Under the pieces are notes generated by a model. It was not told where the DNA came from and did no database searches. It saw only the letters and a program-made list of their open reading frames with translations. From NCBI GenBank assembly GCA_020747015.1, contig JAGTJM010000013.1, forward strand, positions 711,086 through 775,085: a DNA stretch of 64,000 bases. Direction: 5' to 3'. Of the stretch, positions 33,906 to 46,012 are shown in pieces. The stretch's first letter is position 1, and each line of letters begins with the position of its first letter. This DNA comes from Pyrenochaeta sp. MPI-SDFR-AT-0127. Its lineage: Eukaryota > Ascomycota > Dothideomycetes > Pleosporales > Cucurbitariaceae. Made by a program: the position numbers and the translations under genes.

Positions 33906-35682
33906 ATGGCCAATCATAAAGAAGTTATCATTATTGGAGGTGGCATTTCTGGCCTCGGCATGGCAGTACAGCTTAAGCGGATGCTCGGGCATGACCACTT
34001 CACCATCTACGAAAAGTCCGACAATATTGGTGGTACATGGTGGCACAACCGCTATCCAGGTTGTGCATGCGACATTCCAAGTCACTTCTATTCCTACAGT
34101 TTTGCATTGAAGCCGGACTGGTCTAGCATGTATCCCGGTCGCAATGAACTGCATGAATGTGCGTTTACAGCCCACCATTCTCCCGCCGTTATTGGCACGC
34201 ATGACTAAGTCTATGACAGATTTCCTCTCTGTAGCGAAGAAATATGATATCGTTAGTCACTGCCATTTTAATGCCATGTGTAAAAGTACGGTGTGGGATA
34301 ATCAGCGGCACCTTTGGATATGCACATTTCAAGACACCATCACCGGAGATGTATTTGTGCGCGAAGCACCCATAGTTGTCAGCGCGGTTGGAACCTTGGA
34401 CAGACCCAATGTACCAAATATAAAGGGCGCTACCGAATTCCAGGGCAAAATCTTCCATAGCGCTCGGTGGGATGATTCTGTCAGCACGAAAAATCAAAAC
34501 ATAGTCGTCCTAGGAAACGGTGCATCAGCCACTCAATTTGTTCCTGAACTCGTCAAAGAGGTCGCGCCTCAAGGAAAAGTAACGCAGCTGGTCAAGAGCG
34601 CGCATTGGTGGACGAAGAGAGTAAGCTGCTCCTCTAACTAAGTCCAGTCCCTTTATGGCCGACCTCTAACAGGATGATAGGGCAACCCAACATACTCAGG
34701 TTTGTGGAAGTGGAGCATGGCCTATATTCCTTTCGCAGCTCGGCTCTACCGTGTTTATCTTGCCTGGCAGCTCGAGAGCGTTTTCTACTCCTTCTCCATG
34801 ACTTCAAGCGGATTGCGTATGAGGAATGAAATTCGTGAAGCCACAAGGAAGTACATCAAGAATGATGCCCCTAAACAGTACCAGGAAATCCTCACGCCAG
34901 ACTACGAGCCAGGCTGCAAACGCCGCGTCAATACCGCAACGTACCTTGCCTGCTTACACTCTCCAAACATGCATCTTGCCAAGGATAGGGTCACAAGAAT
35001 TGGAGAGAGGCATATTGAAACAGAAACTGGAGTTACCTATCCAGCTGATATTATTATCTATGCTACAGGTTTCACCACACAAGAATGGCTATATCCTATC
35101 GAGATCAGAGGTATTGGTGGCCGAGAGATTCATCAGATCTGGGATGCAGCTGGAGGGGCCGAGGCGTACAAGGGGACTGTCGTATCTGGTTTCCCTAACT
35201 TTTTTATCTTGTACGGACCAAATGCTGCAACCGGCCAACACTCTGTTATATTCCATTCTGAATGTCAGATCAATTACAGCTGCCGCTTATTAAAGCCTAT
35301 CCTTTCCGGAAATAACCCAGCCGACACGATCATGGTTCGGCCAGAAAGCCAAGCTCGCGACTTAGCATGGGTACATTCCAAATTGAAGCATCTCGTATTC
35401 AATAGCGGCTGTCAGAGTTGGTGGATGGATCCAAGGACCAAAAAGAACACCTTTATCTATCCTGACCCAATGTTCAAGTATTGGCTGCGCACCATCTTCC
35501 CATCCTGGTCCGATTTTGATATCCGAAAGAACGGTAGTAGTCATAAGACATCATCCGGGAGATTCATTTTGGCGATGTTAGTAGGAATTGGAGTTACTGC
35601 ATGGAGTCTTTTGTCTGCATCGGATTTCAAAAAACCAATGGCTTTGTTGCAAAGGTGGAACAAGCTCGCCTTTCTCAATTAA
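33906..35682 (+). CDS. Baeyer-Villiger-type FAD monooxygenase
   Basis: A 551-residue flavoprotein from three exons: 33906-34158, 34220-34620 and 34681-35682 (introns 61 and 60 bp). The FAD Rossmann motif is VIIIGGGISGLG at residues 7-18, followed by IYEKSDNIGGTWWHNRYPGCACDIPSHFYSYSF. The Baeyer-Villiger fingerprint FxGxxxHxxxW is exact: FQGKIFHSARWD. The NADPH-binding VLGNGASATQ follows. IIYATGF and FFILYGPNAATGQHS are also family-typical. A C-terminal hydrophobic helix (FILAMLVGIGVTAWSLL) may anchor it in a membrane. Such enzymes insert oxygen beside a ketone to give an ester or lactone; an epoxide hydrolase and an enoyl reductase close by fit a shared pathway. Substrate unknown. Confidence 0.94.
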
Positions 35683-36295
35683 AAGGTCGTGAGGGAGCCG
35701 GTTAACATGCCAGTAACGACTATAGAGATATTGCTCACTTCTAATTGTATCCCGAAGTTGTAACATAGCAGCAACAGTATGAGTCTGTGTTAGTTCTTGC
35801 TTCCTTGAAATCAGCGAAACGACGTCTTCCAGACGCCGGTCAGGTACTCACGAAATGTTGCATGTCTACTAGAATTTGTATGGCTTTTTAATTACTAACT
35901 TACGCCTAACGTCCGGTAAAAAATGCATGAATTGCTATATTTTTCATTAGATTCTAAAAACTCGGCGAAAAACAGCTCTAGCTGATAGCAGTCAAGACAA
36001 CATTGGGTGTCACATAAATTGCTGACCCTACACACTCCCAGGAGCACTCAATCAGCCTGACGCTTAGGTATGGCTGATATGTTCCTCCCAAAATTCGGCC
36101 CCAGCTAAGTATAGTAATTAAAAACCAATTGCGATGAGAGCAGTGGTCACAGAAGTGTTTCTTTCCAGCAACATATAGCTGGGGCCACAGGTGAAGATGA
36201 GAACGATGCAGATCTAGGACAACTCAAGTACTTGTTGCTTAAGCTCTATAGCTCTAGCTATAGTGATATGAAGCCGTTAACACTGGTCAGCATCC
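35683..36295. other. intergenic between convergent genes
   Basis: About 0.6 kb of AT-rich sequence between the monooxygenase stop and the enoyl reductase stop. No gene or repeat recognised. Confidence 0.55.
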
Positions 36296-37565
36296 TTAGT
36301 CCTCGATGGTGTATACGATCTTATATCCCGATACTATACCACTCCTATACTCCTCAAAGCCCTCAGCAACCGACCTTAACCCTTTGAGTATCTTGGGCAC
36401 ACTTGGTTTGATCGTCCCTGCATCCAGCCATACAGGTAGATTGTGAAACAATTCAGAGGCTAGGGCATGATCCGCCTTGCTTGCCTGTAGTATAGTCAGC
36501 TCAACACATGCTTCGAACTCCCCTCTGCCTCTTCCTACTTACCGGCCAAAAGTGCTCCCCATACCTATGATTCTTCAAAAATGCTGTCCACACAAGAACG
36601 TCCACGGCCCTTGTTCGCTCTGTCAAGCCCGCAGTATTTGTTTTTCCTGGTCTTACCGTGCAAAGTACTCCGCCGTGTTCACCTATAGCTTGGGAAGCCG
36701 TAGCAGAGGATTGTGAGGCGCCGATCGTATCAAAAATGTGTTTCAAGCCAGGTGCCACGCTCTTGATTGATGGGATCACATCCGTTGCTCGGTAATCGAA
36801 GGCGTAGTTGGCACCGAGTGATTTAACTCGGTCAAAATGACGGGGATTACATGTGGTGACAACCTTAAATCCATATAAGGCAGCGAATTGTATCGCATAA
36901 AGCCCCACACTCGCTTTAAAAGACAGTCAGTCACATGATGCGGCTAAGCTCATGGGGGCCAGGTGATACATACAGCTTCCACCCCATACCAAAATCACAC
37001 TGTCTTTCCCTGCCTGTCGGTCCATGTGCAGGCTGCCCTCTGAGAAAAGGGCAAGCCACGCAGTGGTGGATGCCAATGGCACTGTAGCAGCTTCCGCAAG
37101 CGTAATAGATTCCGGCACTTTGAAACTAATATATTCGTTGGCAAGAGAATACTGGCTGTATGCCCCCACCCCTTTCTTTTCGCCTGTATTGGTCAGATTT
37201 GTGGAAATTAAGCACCAAACGAATAATCTTACCGCCCCATACTAAACCAGCGACAACATCGCCCTTCAGCGCTCTTACAACGCCCTCGCCTGTCGCTTCG
37301 ACTGTGCCGGCAAAGTCGCAACCTAACACCGCACCATTGCCGAAGGCATTCGAATCGAAGGACTGGACTTCAAAAGATTAGGTCGAGCTCTGTACGAAAG
37401 AATTATATCTCTTAACCTACTATCAGTTGGGTTCTGACCAGTATGCGATATTTTGACCAGCAGCTCGTGCTCGGCAGGGCGAGGCACTGGAATGGGCTTG
37501 AGGACCAATCTTGGGACGTCTCCATTCTCGGTTTGCTGGACCTGCGCAAGTGCTTGTTCCGCCAT
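36296..37565 (-). CDS. zinc-free medium-chain reductase, TOXD-like trans-enoyl reductase
   Basis: A 349-residue MDR-superfamily protein from five exons: 37565..37421, 37367..37233, 37183..36974, 36913..36543 and 36484..36296 (introns 53, 49, 60 and 58 bp). Blocks: PVPRPAEHELLVKISHTGQNPTDIQSFDSNAFGNGAVLGCDFAGTVE; LAEAATVPLASTTAWLAL; nucleotide-binding VWGGSSSVGLYAIQFAALYGFKVVTTC; SLGANYAFDYRATDV; and the C-terminal FHNLPVWLDAGTIKPSVPKILKGLRSVAEGFEEYRSGIVSGYKIVYTIED. No structural or catalytic zinc ligands. It is the type of stand-alone enoyl reductase that often serves polyketide or other secondary pathways in fungi, but no synthase lies here. NADPH-dependent C=C reduction is inferred. Confidence 0.92.
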
Positions 37566-38419
37566 TTTGACAGGTTGATATATCAACGTAATGCGAAATC
37601 GCTTGTTGGTATACAAATGGATAGAATAATCTCTGGGTCCTCACAGACTTGTCTTAAATATCTTTAGTGGCTTTTCATATACTTCCGATGTGTTACTTTG
37701 GCGCTTGCAATTGCGCTTCGCTTATAATTACTTCATCGAAACTAGCCGTAAACTAGCTAGCTAAGCAAAAAAAATCACAGGGAGGATGTAGAGGGTCTTA
37801 AGGACGCGCTCAGGATTGAGAAAAGACTGTACAAAGGGTAGTTGCAAAAGCAAAGGCAGGCCGAAAGGTGCATCTTCGTAGGATCTGGAGAAAAAATAAC
37901 TACAAAGTCCGATAGATACAGTAGTATACTTATCAACTAATGAGTCTGGCGGAATAAAGAAGCCTGAAAGGTTATTAGCGACATGGCTTATAACGCAGTA
38001 GGAAGAGGCGGAATGCGAGAATGACTAGGAAAGCGAAATGGGCGCTTCTAATTGCCTGAATGGGAATGGCAGGTGTAAGCGGACGTGATTGCTAGTTAGC
38101 AACGCTAGCAAATCAGCTTAGGCCAGATTAAGCATAGAAGCATATATGTCATTCAGCTATTATAGGAGAGGAGAATATCCAGTCGCTAATTATCTCTAGA
38201 TTAAGAGTGCTTTTTTGGAGCTCTGCTTACATGCGCCTTGTCCTGAAGCCGCATATGCTTTCTGCATGCGCACCCGACACCTACTCGCTTCAGCTGTATC
38301 TGACAATGTCTTTGTCCTAGCTATATACGACTCCTATATCAAGTAGTCGCTGTCACCCTTGCCTTCAATATTGCTCCAATATCACTGTAGGCTTCCTAAA
38401 GAGAATATCCACTGACACG
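37566..38419. other. divergent promoter region of enoyl reductase and epoxide hydrolase
   Basis: 0.85 kb between two divergent starts. Holds copy B of the dispersed repeat. No gene supported. Confidence 0.55.
38042..38204 (+). repeat. dispersed repeat, copy B
   Basis: Same orientation and spacing of blocks as copy A at 28927-29090. Differences are a mix of transitions and transversions. About 215 bp upstream of the epoxide hydrolase start. Confidence 0.6.
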
Positions 38420-39813
38420 ATGGCGCTCCATCTGCCAATCGCAATAGACAGCCTCAAATTCAATAAGCCGATTCCGTTCTGTCTTCGAGTAGACAGGAAG
38501 CTTCTGGATTTAACGAAACAAAAGCTTGCCTTGGCCCGATACCCTGAGGAGCAGAGCGATGTCGCTGAATCCAATTGGGCACAAGGCGCAAAAGTCAACA
38601 TTGTGCGGGAGCTGGCGGAATATTGGCTGAACAGTTATGACTGGGAGCAGAAAGAGGTATGTACAATAACACACGTTTGGGCGTGACGTGGTAGCCATTT
38701 GGCAATAGCGTGCGAGCAAGAGATAACGTTGTCAGAATGAACTAAACAGGATCTTCAACCATTTTCTTGTCAAACTAGACGTACCCGGCTACGGACCGCT
38801 TGTTTTGCATTTCACCCACGCGCAGTCCTCGAGTCCGAAGGCAATTCCTTTGCTCTTTTCTCACGGATGGCCTGGTTCATTTGTCGAGGCTGTCAAAGTA
38901 GTCAGAGAGCTTAGTAGTCCAAAAGACGAAGAAGCGCAGGCCTTCCACTTTGTAGCACCTTCTATCCCTGGGTTTGGATTCTCTCCTGCCCCTGCGAAGT
39001 CTGGTGTTGGACCCAATGCTGTCGCACGTGCATATCATATCCTCATGACAGAGGTATTGGGCTATCCGTGGTTTGTCACTCAGGGTGGCGACTTCGGGTC
39101 GTTCATCACCCGTTCTATCGCCATCCAATATCCGGATTGTGTGGTCGCGCAACATCTTAACATGTTCCCTGTTCAACCTCCAACGCCGTGGTCAGCACCA
39201 CTAGCGTACATACGTTGGAAACTTAGCAGTGTGCTTTATTCACCGTTTGAGAGAGAATCTCTGAGAGTACGGCGAAATTTTGAAATCGACCAAAGTGGCT
39301 ACCTCGAACAGCAGAAGACGCGGCCACAGACATTAGGATTCGCACTTGGTGATTCTCCACTAGGACTGCTGGCTTGGTTCGTGGAGAAATTCCATGACTG
39401 GGTGGACTGCCACGAAGCTTTTTCCCAAGAGGACATCATAACGCTGGTCATGATGCATTGGGTTCAAGGTGCTACTCCCGCCTTAAGATTTTACCGAGAG
39501 GCATTCGGTCGTGGATTGCGCGAGGCTGAGGACACATTCGAGACCTATGTCGCCATTCCCACTGGAGTAAGCATGTACGCGAAGGAGCAGCTCCACGTAA
39601 GTAAACCATTTATCCTGTGTAGAATAATACTAACCATGGAACTAGTGCCCCAAGGACTGGGCTCAACAAGTGGCGAATATACAACTTTGGAGAGAGTACG
39701 ACCGGGGGGGTCATTTCTCAACACTAGAGCGCCCAGAAGCGTTTATCAAAGATATAAGGGAGCTTTTGAAAATTCCAACCGTACAGAAGGCTGTAGAATC
39801 TCGAGAAATTTAG
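38420..39813 (+). CDS. epoxide hydrolase (alpha/beta hydrolase with EHN domain)
   Basis: A 421-residue microsomal-type epoxide hydrolase from three exons: 38420-38656, 38736-39596 and 39646-39813 (introns 79 and 49 bp). The N-terminal EHN part (FCLRVDRKLLDLTKQKLALARYP, VRELAEYWLNSYDWEQKE, LNRIFNHFLVKLD) precedes the hydrolase core. Oxyanion-hole HGWPGSFVE, SIPGFGFSPAP, nucleophile Asp in TQGGDFGSFI, and the catalytic His in YDRGGHFSTLERPEAFIKDIRELL, which is only recovered by splicing the third exon. It opens epoxides to vicinal diols by way of a covalent Asp ester. It lies at the end of the monooxygenase/enoyl reductase cluster and could process an epoxide or an activated product made there. 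Confidence 0.94.
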
Positions 39814-41695
39814 ATGAAAGAGCTTTTTGGAGGTAAAATTCCATAGGAAACTTTTGCATATACCATCCGTCATGATGCAGGTTTGCTATCCCCTACACGG
39901 TACAGGGAAGTGATTAGTGAAAACTGATTTTGTTATACGTCTACTTGTAGTAAAACAACGAGCGTAACGAAACAAAGGCATGGTACCGAGGGTTACGGCC
40001 ATGTGCGAGCTATTTGAGGAGCATGACTGATGGATGTATTCTTTGTGAAATTCTAGACTTTTCATATAGTGGGTGTGAATGCTAGCAACATTAGGTGTCA
40101 AAGAAACTCTCAGCCGGGCCTTGGTTTAGAATTTTGAGTGCTTACAAAAGCGCTCCACAAGTTGAGCTCCTGATTGTATTCTCAGCAGGCTACATCAAAC
40201 TAGATCGATATATGAACCTATACCTTCCTGGCCCGCCCTGACCAGTGTTGTTTACATTGATCTTGAATTATGCTCGCTAGCAAACTGGTGTGTCGCTTGA
40301 ACGTGCGTCGCAATGCGGGCACCAAACGATGATTGAGTACCAGTGAGCAATACACTTCGTTGCGACTCAACACGGGTCTGCTTGCACTGGAAAAGTTGGT
40401 GAAACCGACGAACGAGACATTTGCACGAAGGTATTCTTATTGACTCACCACTATAACTAAGTTGTCGCGTGATTGTCGCTCATCTTTGTTTTCCAATGTG
40501 ATAAAATCTCGACAAATTTATAGATCAAGCGCTTCGACTACTTCCCTATTGCCCATTAACACCTCGCCGCATCACACATGCATACTTATCACCGCACGCT
40601 AGCATTTCTGCCCACATCTTTACCTAACAAAAACGATAACCACTTCCGCGAAAAAGCGACGGCAACTTGTGCAGCATCTACATCGAAAACTTTCCCACTC
40701 CGGCTACGCCTAATTGACCAAGCTCTCGATAGCCCAGACCAACAATTCCTTGTACGGAGGGTCTCCTTGCGCTGCAAGCGTAAGAGGTGCGAGAAAGGGC
40801 TTGGCGTCGCGCTCATGGGTAGAGGTATGTGGTTATTTTGGAAGAGAGACAGACGCATATTTGAGTGGAGAGAAGATGAGATGGAAACAGGAGGGAAGGC
40901 GTGAGTGGGAGACATTATGAGAATTGGGGAGATAAGAGGGCTTAGGAAGAGCGAACTAGCTAGAGAGGTGGGTTATATGGAACTTTGATGGAAATGAGAG
41001 AAAGAGAAGTGGGCACGAGAGTTGAAAAATATTCGGGGCATTGGGGGTCGTGGCGCACTGGGCAAGGTTAGCAAATGTGAGTGCATTGTATTTTGTGAAG
41101 ATGCTTTGACCGTCCAGCATGAGAACAGTGTTCGATTTCAGGCATCTTCAAGACTCTGATTGGTGTATGAATTCGTGGATGAACAGTGAAGCGTCGAGCG
41201 GTAAATCAGGCCTAGTATTACACCAAAATTGGTACAGTCAGGATGCGCATCGTACGAAGCGCGGCGGAACTAGGTACGAGAGACCGAATGAACGCCAACA
41301 GCGACATAGGAGGGCGCGCTACGCTGCCAAAATCTTGTATTCGCACCGCTTAGAAATCGACACAAGGCTTCTCGTTAGCATAAGCAAACGCCCTGCTAGG
41401 CCGATGTGGATGACACATTGCATAGCTTACATGCGCTTGCGAGGATTTCGCTTCCCGCGTCGAGCTTGGACCGACCACCGAACCATCGCAAATCAGGTAC
41501 ATGGTGTAGTTGGCGTGGGATGGTATAAAGCAGAGATGATTGTCAGGCACTATATAAGGCATGCCCAGACAAAAACACACAGCTCCAACTACCACATAGC
41601 ATTTCTTACGCACTTTACACCGCACTTCTGCATCCTCTTGAATTTCGATCATCAGGGTTCTCCAAAATTTACCATCGAAACAAAGCAGAACAAAA
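39814..41695. other. intergenic, no gene recognised
   Basis: About 1.9 kb. Overlapping frames on both strands at 40578-40915 and a plus frame at 41119-41802 lack motifs. GA-rich tract at about 40890-41010. The last 150 bp is the promoter of the next gene. Confidence 0.5.
41551..41557 (+). promoter_or_regulatory. TATA box of the MDR reductase gene
   Basis: TATATAA about 140 bp before the start codon at 41696, followed by a CA-rich leader. Typical spacing for a fungal TATA promoter. Confidence 0.5.
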
Positions 41696-42703
41696 ATGGC
41701 CACAATGAAAGGATGGCTATTCCAAGCCTCATCCGGTCCGATGGAGAAGAACCTCACACAGCCAACTTCCGGCATCCCCAGACCAAAGATCAAAGACAAT
41801 GAGATCCTAGTCAAAAATTTCAGTGCAGCGCTCAACCCAATCGACTACAAAGTTCTCGAGCTCGGCTTCATTACCAACCTCATCTTCAAATCACTCACAC
41901 CCGGCGCCGATGTCTGCGGTCACGTTGTCGAAGTCGGTAGCAAAGTAATAGACTACAAAATTGATGACACTGTATACGGCTCTCTCCCTCCCGCTTCCAA
42001 ACATGGTGCTCTGGCCCACTTTGTTCCTATCCCAACCAGCGCCGTTGCAATCGTGCCCAAAGGCCTTCACCACGACGACATGGTCGCCATCGGCACTGTC
42101 GGAATGACCACCTACGCCGCTCTCAAGCCGTACGTCCAGCCCGGCTCCAAGGTCTTCATCAACGGCGGATCCGGCGGCACAGGCGTCATGGCGATACAAA
42201 TCGCGAAGTTTCTTGGCGCACATGTCACGACATCTTCGTCTGCCGCGAATCTCGAGTTTTGCGAAACTCTAGGCGCAGATACAGTTCTTGACTATAGGTC
42301 TTCCCCAATCGCACAACAACTCAAAGACACGGGTGCAGTTTTCGACCTTGTCGTGGATAACATCGGCACTCCAGCGAATTTGTACCGCGCGTCCAGCACG
42401 TTTCTCCAACCACAAGGAAAATACGTCCAAATTGGACTTGACACCAGTTTCGCCGGCTTCAGGCAATTCATCGGCAACAAGATCGCCAGCCTTTTTGCGT
42501 GGGGAAAGAGAGAATGGATCTTCGTTGACGCGTTGGCCAATCAGCACGAGGCATTCGAGCAGCTGGCGGCGTGGATGAAGGAAGGGAGGATACGCGCTGT
42601 GATTGATTCGACATTTGAGTTTGACGAGGTGCCGAAGGCGTATGAGAGGTTGAAGACAGGCAGGGCGAAGGGAAGGGTTGTAGTTCATGTGCAGGATGGT
42701 TGA
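41696..42703 (+). CDS. zinc-free medium-chain dehydrogenase/reductase, quinone-oxidoreductase/RTN4IP1-like
   Basis: A 335-residue single-exon MDR protein. GroES-like N-terminal half: NEILVKNFSAALNPIDYKVLELG, PGADVCGHVVEVGSKV, DTVYGSLPPASKHGALAHFV. The nucleotide-binding half starts VFINGGSGGTGVMAIQIAKFLGAHVTTSSS, followed by LGADTVLDYRS, FDLVVDNIGTPANLYRASS and the C-terminal GRIRAVIDSTFEFDEVPKAYERLKTGRAKGRVVVHV. No zinc-ligand Cys/His set. NADPH-dependent reduction of quinones or enones is the family expectation. High GC in the third codon position compared with the AT-rich flanks shows a well-conserved gene. Two kilobases from the epoxide hydrolase; membership of the cluster is uncertain. 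Confidence 0.93.
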   Translation: MATMKGWLFQASSGPMEKNLTQPTSGIPRPKIKDNEILVKNFSAALNPIDYKVLELGFITNLIFKSLTPGADVCGHVVEVGSKVIDYKIDDTVYGSLPPASKHGALAHFVPIPTSAVAIVPKGLHHDDMVAIGTVGMTTYAALKPYVQPGSKVFINGGSGGTGVMAIQIAKFLGAHVTTSSSAANLEFCETLGADTVLDYRSSPIAQQLKDTGAVFDLVVDNIGTPANLYRASSTFLQPQGKYVQIGLDTSFAGFRQFIGNKIASLFAWGKREWIFVDALANQHEAFEQLAAWMKEGRIRAVIDSTFEFDEVPKAYERLKTGRAKGRVVVHVQDG

Positions 42704-45112
42704 TATCCTAAGTTCCTTGTGTTCGGTGAGTAGTGTTGCACTTTTTGATTTTGCACTAGAGCGTACAGCGATAATAAGAACATAAGCGCGTTGATTAAAT
42801 TGTATAGCTATACTCAGTGTTAGCGCTACTAATAGTTAGTTAAGCCCGCTAATATATATACCTAAGTAGTGTAGTATTAACCCTAATATTCTTGAAACAA
42901 TAGAAAATTCCCAGTTAACTAAGCTAGAGTGCTGAACAATAAGTGAAAACTATTTCGTTTGGGGTAAGCGACGACAGCGGCGCAAGGCACTATAGTCTAA
43001 GTTGGGATACTCAATATGCAAGTTAGGATAGCAAACCTAGAATCCATTTACGGCATTGCTACTGGATCGTCAGAATCTGGCGAGTGAAATGGGACAAATA
43101 GAAGCCTAGCTGCAAGAACTGCACTTCGACCGGCAGGAAATACATTGGTTACGCGCAAGTCCTAAGCCAAAAGGCGCAGCGACTGTTGCGCTTGCAGATC
43201 CGGTTATAGATTTGCTATCTTAAAATAGTCACGTAGTTATCGGTGCTGCGCCTCCAGACCCAGACTCAGGCCGAAACCCAGATGCCGAAGTAATAGAGCT
43301 CTGCGGCGTGCCACTTTTATTAAAGATGTACGAACTATCCAATCCCGACCGCGCGGACCCGTTTCCGCTGCCCTTCATCACACACTCACCAATACCAAGC
43401 TCTATCGGCCGTGCGATTCACTACGTCATCTACCGTTCTTTAATCGACCTTACTGGACCACTCTATGTCCAGGTCTGGCAATCGTATGTGCTCAGCATAT
43501 TAAGTAACCTCTCCAGCATGCGGTAGCGGCCTTATCCAGGTTCCATGAGTGGCATTGCTTCTCCTGCATCTCTTCTATGACGGATGCACGTGAGGACTGA
43601 CGTTAATACTATCTTGCAGTCAAACAGACGAATGCACTGGTCTTTGCGGCACAAGAAAGCGAAAAATAAAATAAAATTCATGGCCAGAGAAGAGATATTG
43701 ATAGCACGCGCTATTTTTATCACTATAGGGCTCCTCTTGGCAAACTTGAAAGTAGTGGTTCGGCATTCGGAGAGTAGCTTCTCACTATCCAAGCCTGTCT
43801 TTCGGCAAGCTGCATCGTAACGTCGGCCACTCGAATGGAGACTACACAAAGCGATTCTCCTTACCTTGACGCTCGCCTTTTCGATTTAATTGGCTTCATT
43901 GCTCTTTTAGATATACAGGGTCCATCTTTCCTGCCCCCTGCTCAATACTGAACGTCGGAACCTCCAAGTTATACTCCCGCTTTCGATATTTCGTACAGCT
44001 GTGTCAGATTGTGAAGAGAAGTCTTCACAATATTAGAGATTACCCTAGTACAGGCAAGTACTCTTCATTCATAGCTTTTAAGCTTTTCGAGGCGAGGGCA
44101 TCCTTAGTCGACAACCTGGCCAAAAAAGGCTTAACCAGAATAAGGCCTATACAGTATGATCCCGCGCAAAGGGCCCTACTACTACTAGTATTTACGCTCA
44201 TATTCCCCGGGATTCCGGATTTCAATGGCATTGGACGGGAGGACGAGATAGTGTCTCAATGATATTGATCGGAGCCTTCCGTTAAGCAACGCAAGACTAG
44301 AGCCTGACTTTGGCGGAGAGAGCAGCTATAGAAGCTTATACAGTCGAAATCCTATGAAACTCCAGGAAGGCATCGGGGACATGGTTGCTAGCATGATTTT
44401 GAGAAAACCTCGGTCCACTGACGTCATTCATCCCTGGAATGAAATCTTAAGCAGGATAAACGAAACCACTTTTAATAACCCTGATGCTACGTTCCAAACT
44501 AGTACGGCAAGCATGACCACTCTGGCGACGACTCCACACTGATACTGGTAGCGCACCAGTCATAAGCTGAACTTCATTCTGGGAACACTAGCCGCAGTAA
44601 CAATAGGGACGATTAAGGATATCATAACTTGGCTGCCGGCGTCCCGGTCTGACACGATGACGACGAACACGATTTATTGCTTCCCACGTTATTTCACGGA
44701 TGCTCTGGGGTTGTGTTGCGCCAATGTGCTAAACGAAAGAACCAATCAGCAAGCTAGCCACGGCGATTCTCTCGGCAATCGTCGTGACATCCTAGCCATT
44801 AGAAGCAAGCCCGACTTAGTTGCGTATTCGGAATGATAAGCTTTATGACAATCCCTTTGATTGATGTTGCGAGCATGGACTATTAAGATATGAATGACAG
44901 GGAAACGTACGATAGGACGAATGACGGACCAGTCTAACAAGTTATAAGCTATTTGGGCGTCACATATACTTTCTAAGCTAGCCTCTATAAGACTATATAT
45001 AGCTGGAGGTTTTGTTGCTCAGCATCATCCTCACATTTTTCGATTCGCATCTTCTCACACATCTTCGTTAACGCTGATGCCTCCTCATCTCAACATCTCA
45101 CCTACCTCCACC
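42704..45112. other. AT-rich intergenic, mildly degraded, no gene recognised
   Basis: About 2.4 kb. 42780-42900 is strongly AT-rich and CpA-poor, like mild RIP. Frames at 43308, 43584, 44011 and 44354 (60-83 codons) show no motif. A TATATATA at 44994-45001 may serve the next gene. Confidence 0.5.
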
Positions 45113-45786
45113 ATGGACTACACGAAACTCAGCCCAGAAGCCTTGATGGCACTCGCACCATTTTTTGCAAAATTGGCTAGAATCCGGACAGCGCACGGTG
45201 TTATGATGCCTCTAGCTGTCATTTTCTGGTTCCCGCTTGGAGTCTTTCTCCTCCGACTTCTCAAAATAAAAAACCCGGTTCGCTGGCATGCAATATGGCA
45301 AACGATTGGCCTCGCTCTTCTCCTTTCTGGTTTCGGTCTCGGAAGATATTTGAGCAATAATTCTGGTGTAAGTTTAAAGTTTCTTTGATATACTTATTTC
45401 TATCAGAAGAACAAGAGATGCAGGTACTAACAGTAATGAAGCGTAATAAAGAAGGTCATGTGGTTTTTGGAACCGTCCTAGTCGTAGTCTTCATCTTGAT
45501 GCCTATTATCGGTTGGCTGCATCACAGACATTTTGTCACTAAAGGAGCCAAGGATTTCAAGAGTCCCATGCATATTTGGGGAGGTCGCATCCTTCTACTA
45601 CTCGCCTTCATCAATGGAATCACGGGTCTAAGGCTTTCGAAGAACAAAAGCTCGGCATATATAGCATATGGAGTGGTTTCGGGATTTTTGGCAGTCACCT
45701 ATGCTGGGATACTGTACATCCAAAATCGGAAATTGAAGGCCACCACCGAGGAGACGGAACTACAAGTAACGGTAGAGCATAAATAA
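45113..45786 (+). CDS. small cytochrome b561 domain membrane protein (no DOMON domain)
   Basis: A 205-residue protein from two exons, 45113-45367 and 45424-45786, with a 56-bp intron. Five hydrophobic segments. The b561 pattern is clear: RTAHGVMMPLAVIFWFPLGVFLLRLL, RWHAIWQTIGLALLLSGFGLGRYL, then after the intron GHVVFGTVLVVVFILMPIIGWLHHRHF and SPMHIWGGRILLLLAFINGITGLRLS. The four expected heme-ligand His (in HG, WH, GH and MH) are all present. Fungal homologues often carry an N-terminal DOMON cytochrome domain; none is encoded here. Transmembrane electron transfer is inferred. An ATG at 45077 is possible, but 45113 has the better context (CACCATGG). It is the last intact gene before the RIP-affected block. 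Confidence 0.85.
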
Positions 45787-46012
45787 TTGCTTCATAGGAA
45801 TCTCAAGTGATATGTCTTGGGAGGTTATGGATACGCTGCGAAGAGTCATAGTGGGTTTGTCGAAGGAGACGAAACATAATCAAAAATATCCAATTGAATA
45901 CATTTTGCGCTGACTGCCCAACCCCCTGTTGTTATCTTATAACAGTTACGTCGCCGTGGTAGACACGGCAGACGCCACTATAGCCGCTATATTCAGCACT
46001 AGCTACGCAGAC

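Noticed and set aside
40578..40915. Overlapping ~108-codon frames on both strands
   Set aside because: Mirror-image open frames of similar length indicate composition rather than coding; no motif on either.
41119..41802. 227-codon plus-strand frame overlapping the MDR gene start
   Set aside because: Runs out of frame into a secure gene and covers its TATA box and leader; low-quality composition.
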